This document shows, piece after piece, positions 4,606 to 5,529 of a stretch of DNA of 5,529 bases. The stretch's first letter is position 1. Each line of letters begins with the position of its first letter. A model generated the notes under the pieces. It saw only the letters and a list, made by a program, of their open reading frames with translations, was not told where the DNA came from and did no database searches. The position numbers and the translations under genes were made by a program. The stretch comes from an uncultured Collinsella sp. (GTDB lineage: Bacteria > Actinomycetota > Coriobacteriia > Coriobacteriales > Coriobacteriaceae), in the NCBI GenBank assembly GCA_902495955.1, contig CABUZE010000066.1, positions 1-5,529 on the forward strand, written 5' to 3'.

Positions 4606-5529
4606 ATGCCCGACGACCATAACGATAACAATTCCCAGACTCCCCGGGAGCCTAAGATCCCGGGGATGCCCGGAGGCAAGAAGCCCACGCGTACGGGCTG
4701 GCTGTATTTTCTTTTGGCTTGCGCGCTTCTGGGCTATGCCTTCTTTAATATGGGTTCCGGCTTTGCCAGCTCCAGCAATACCGTTAAGCTCGCGACGAGC
4801 GAGATGGTCAGCGCCATCAAGCAGGATTGCGTCGAAGATCTGACCTATACGGTTCAAGACGGAAGCGTGACGGGTCATTACTGGAAGACAAAAAAGGACA
4901 AGGGCGATACGAGCGAGCTCAAGAGCTTCTCCTCGACCTATGTCGGCTCCGATTCGCTTGCCGAGCTCATGGCGGAGCACCCCGATACCAAGTACATCGT
5001 CAACACCAACGATCCCGATTTTTGGGGCGACTTGGCGATGAGTGTGCTTCCGACGATCGCCCTTATCGCCATCATGTTCTACTTTATGCGCCAGATGATG
5101 GGCGCCAACAACAGGAACATGCAGTTTGGCAAGACCAACGCCAAGACCAACGAGGCCACACGCCCCAAGGTCAAGTTTGAAGACGTTGCCGGAGTGGACG
5201 AGGCAGTCGAGGAGCTCGAGGAGATCCGTGACTTTTTGAGCGATCCGGATCGCTATCGCAAGCTGGGCGCCAAGATCCCGCGTGGCGTGTTGCTGGTTGG
5301 CCCTCCGGGCACCGGTAAAACGCTGCTGGCCAAGGCCGTTGCCGGCGAGGCGGGCGTGCCGTTCTTTAGCATCTCGGGCTCTGACTTTGTGGAGATGTTC
5401 GTAGGTGTCGGCGCCAGCCGTGTGCGTGACCTCTTTAAGGAGGCCAAGTCTCAGGCCCCGTCGATCATCTTCATCGATGAGATCGACGCCGTGGGACGTC
5501 AGCGCGGAGCCGGCTTGGGCGGCGGTCAC
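4606..5529 (+). CDS. ftsH: ATP-dependent zinc metalloprotease FtsH, N-terminal part
   Basis: FtsH is a hexameric membrane-bound AAA+ protease that extracts and degrades damaged membrane proteins and short-lived regulators. The window holds its first 308 residues, open to the right edge. They comprise a Pro/Lys-rich cytoplasmic start (1-30), a first membrane helix (about 32-48), an extracytoplasmic domain (about 50-140), a second helix (about 143-161), then the AAA+ module. [10 protein letters not shown] (191-200) opens it; Walker A is GPPGTGKT (232-239), the pore-loop segment is [17 protein letters not shown] (261-277), and Walker B is IIFIDE (287-292). The second region of homology and the HEXXH zinc protease domain lie beyond the edge. 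The ATG at 4606 is one base after the hpt stop; GGAGG (4589-4593), inside hpt, is 12 bases upstream, rather far, so coupling to hpt translation is likely. The next in-frame ATG (residue 21) is less likely. Confidence 0.97.
   Translation, partial: MPDDHNDNNSQTPREPKIPGMPGGKKPTRTGWLYFLLACALLGYAFFNMGSGFASSSNTVKLATSEMVSAIKQDCVEDLTYTVQDGSVTGHYWKTKKDKGDTSELKSFSSTYVGSDSLAELMAEHPDTKYIVNTNDPDFWGDLAMSVLPTIALIAIMFYFMRQMMGANNRNMQFGKTNAKTNEATRPKVKFEDVAGVDEAVEELEEIRDFLSDPDRYRKLGAKIPRGVLLVGPPGTGKTLLAKAVAGEAGVPFFSISGSDFVEMFVGVGASRVRDLFKEAKSQAPSIIFIDEIDAVGRQRGAGLGGGH

Noticed and set aside
4480..5529. 349-codon open frame antisense to ftsH
   Set aside because: The plus strand encodes FtsH with complete Walker A, Walker B and membrane helices; the antisense frame shows no recognisable domain and is a codon-bias shadow.
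1..5529. Mobile element, CRISPR array, tRNA or defence system
   Set aside because: No transposase or integrase motif, no regularly spaced repeats, no cloverleaf and no defence-related gene was seen; apart from the unknown gene at 253-720, the content is conserved core genes.

Overview
The window looks like chromosomal housekeeping DNA from a Gram-positive-type actinobacterium of the class Coriobacteriia, most likely Collinsella or a close relative. This is inferred from the actinobacterial-style 5S rRNA, the moderately high GC of the core genes, the strong AGGAGG-type ribosome binding sites and the style of the TilS, Hpt and FtsH proteins. No database search was possible, so the genus is a guess. 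All conserved genes appear intact except ftsH, which runs off the right edge.

Layout, left to right. The 3' end of a ribosomal RNA operon opens the window: a 5S rRNA (about 6-122) inside a perfect 15-bp terminal stem (1-15 with 113-127), then a strong intrinsic terminator (159-189). A 23-bp near-palindrome (199-221) follows. Next is a leftward gene (253-720) for an unrecognised 155-residue protein with a hydrophilic body and one C-terminal membrane helix. It is clearly AT-richer than the core genes. A 277-bp AT-rich divergent intergenic region (721-997) separates it from the rightward small heat shock protein gene hsp20 (998-1429). This region holds a promoter candidate for the leftward gene, an inverted repeat with the geometry of an HspR (HAIR) operator, and a hairpin that buries the hsp20 Shine-Dalgarno sequence.

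A long bidirectional terminator (1457-1502) separates hsp20 from a convergent gene for a YycJ/WalJ-type metallo-beta-lactamase-fold protein (1512-2321, minus strand). That gene is divergent, across 48 bp, from tilS (2370-3908). tilS is followed by hpt (4056-4604) and ftsH (4606 to the edge). The order tilS-hpt-ftsH is conserved in many bacteria: a tRNA(Ile2) modification enzyme, a purine salvage enzyme and a membrane-bound AAA+ protease. Here hpt has its own extended -10 promoter candidate, and hpt and ftsH are one base apart, so they are probably co-transcribed and translationally coupled.

I found no mobile element, CRISPR array, tRNA or prophage gene. The most interesting material is the hsp20 control region, with possible transcriptional (HspR-like) plus translational (RNA thermometer-like) control, and the unknown tail-anchored protein beside it.
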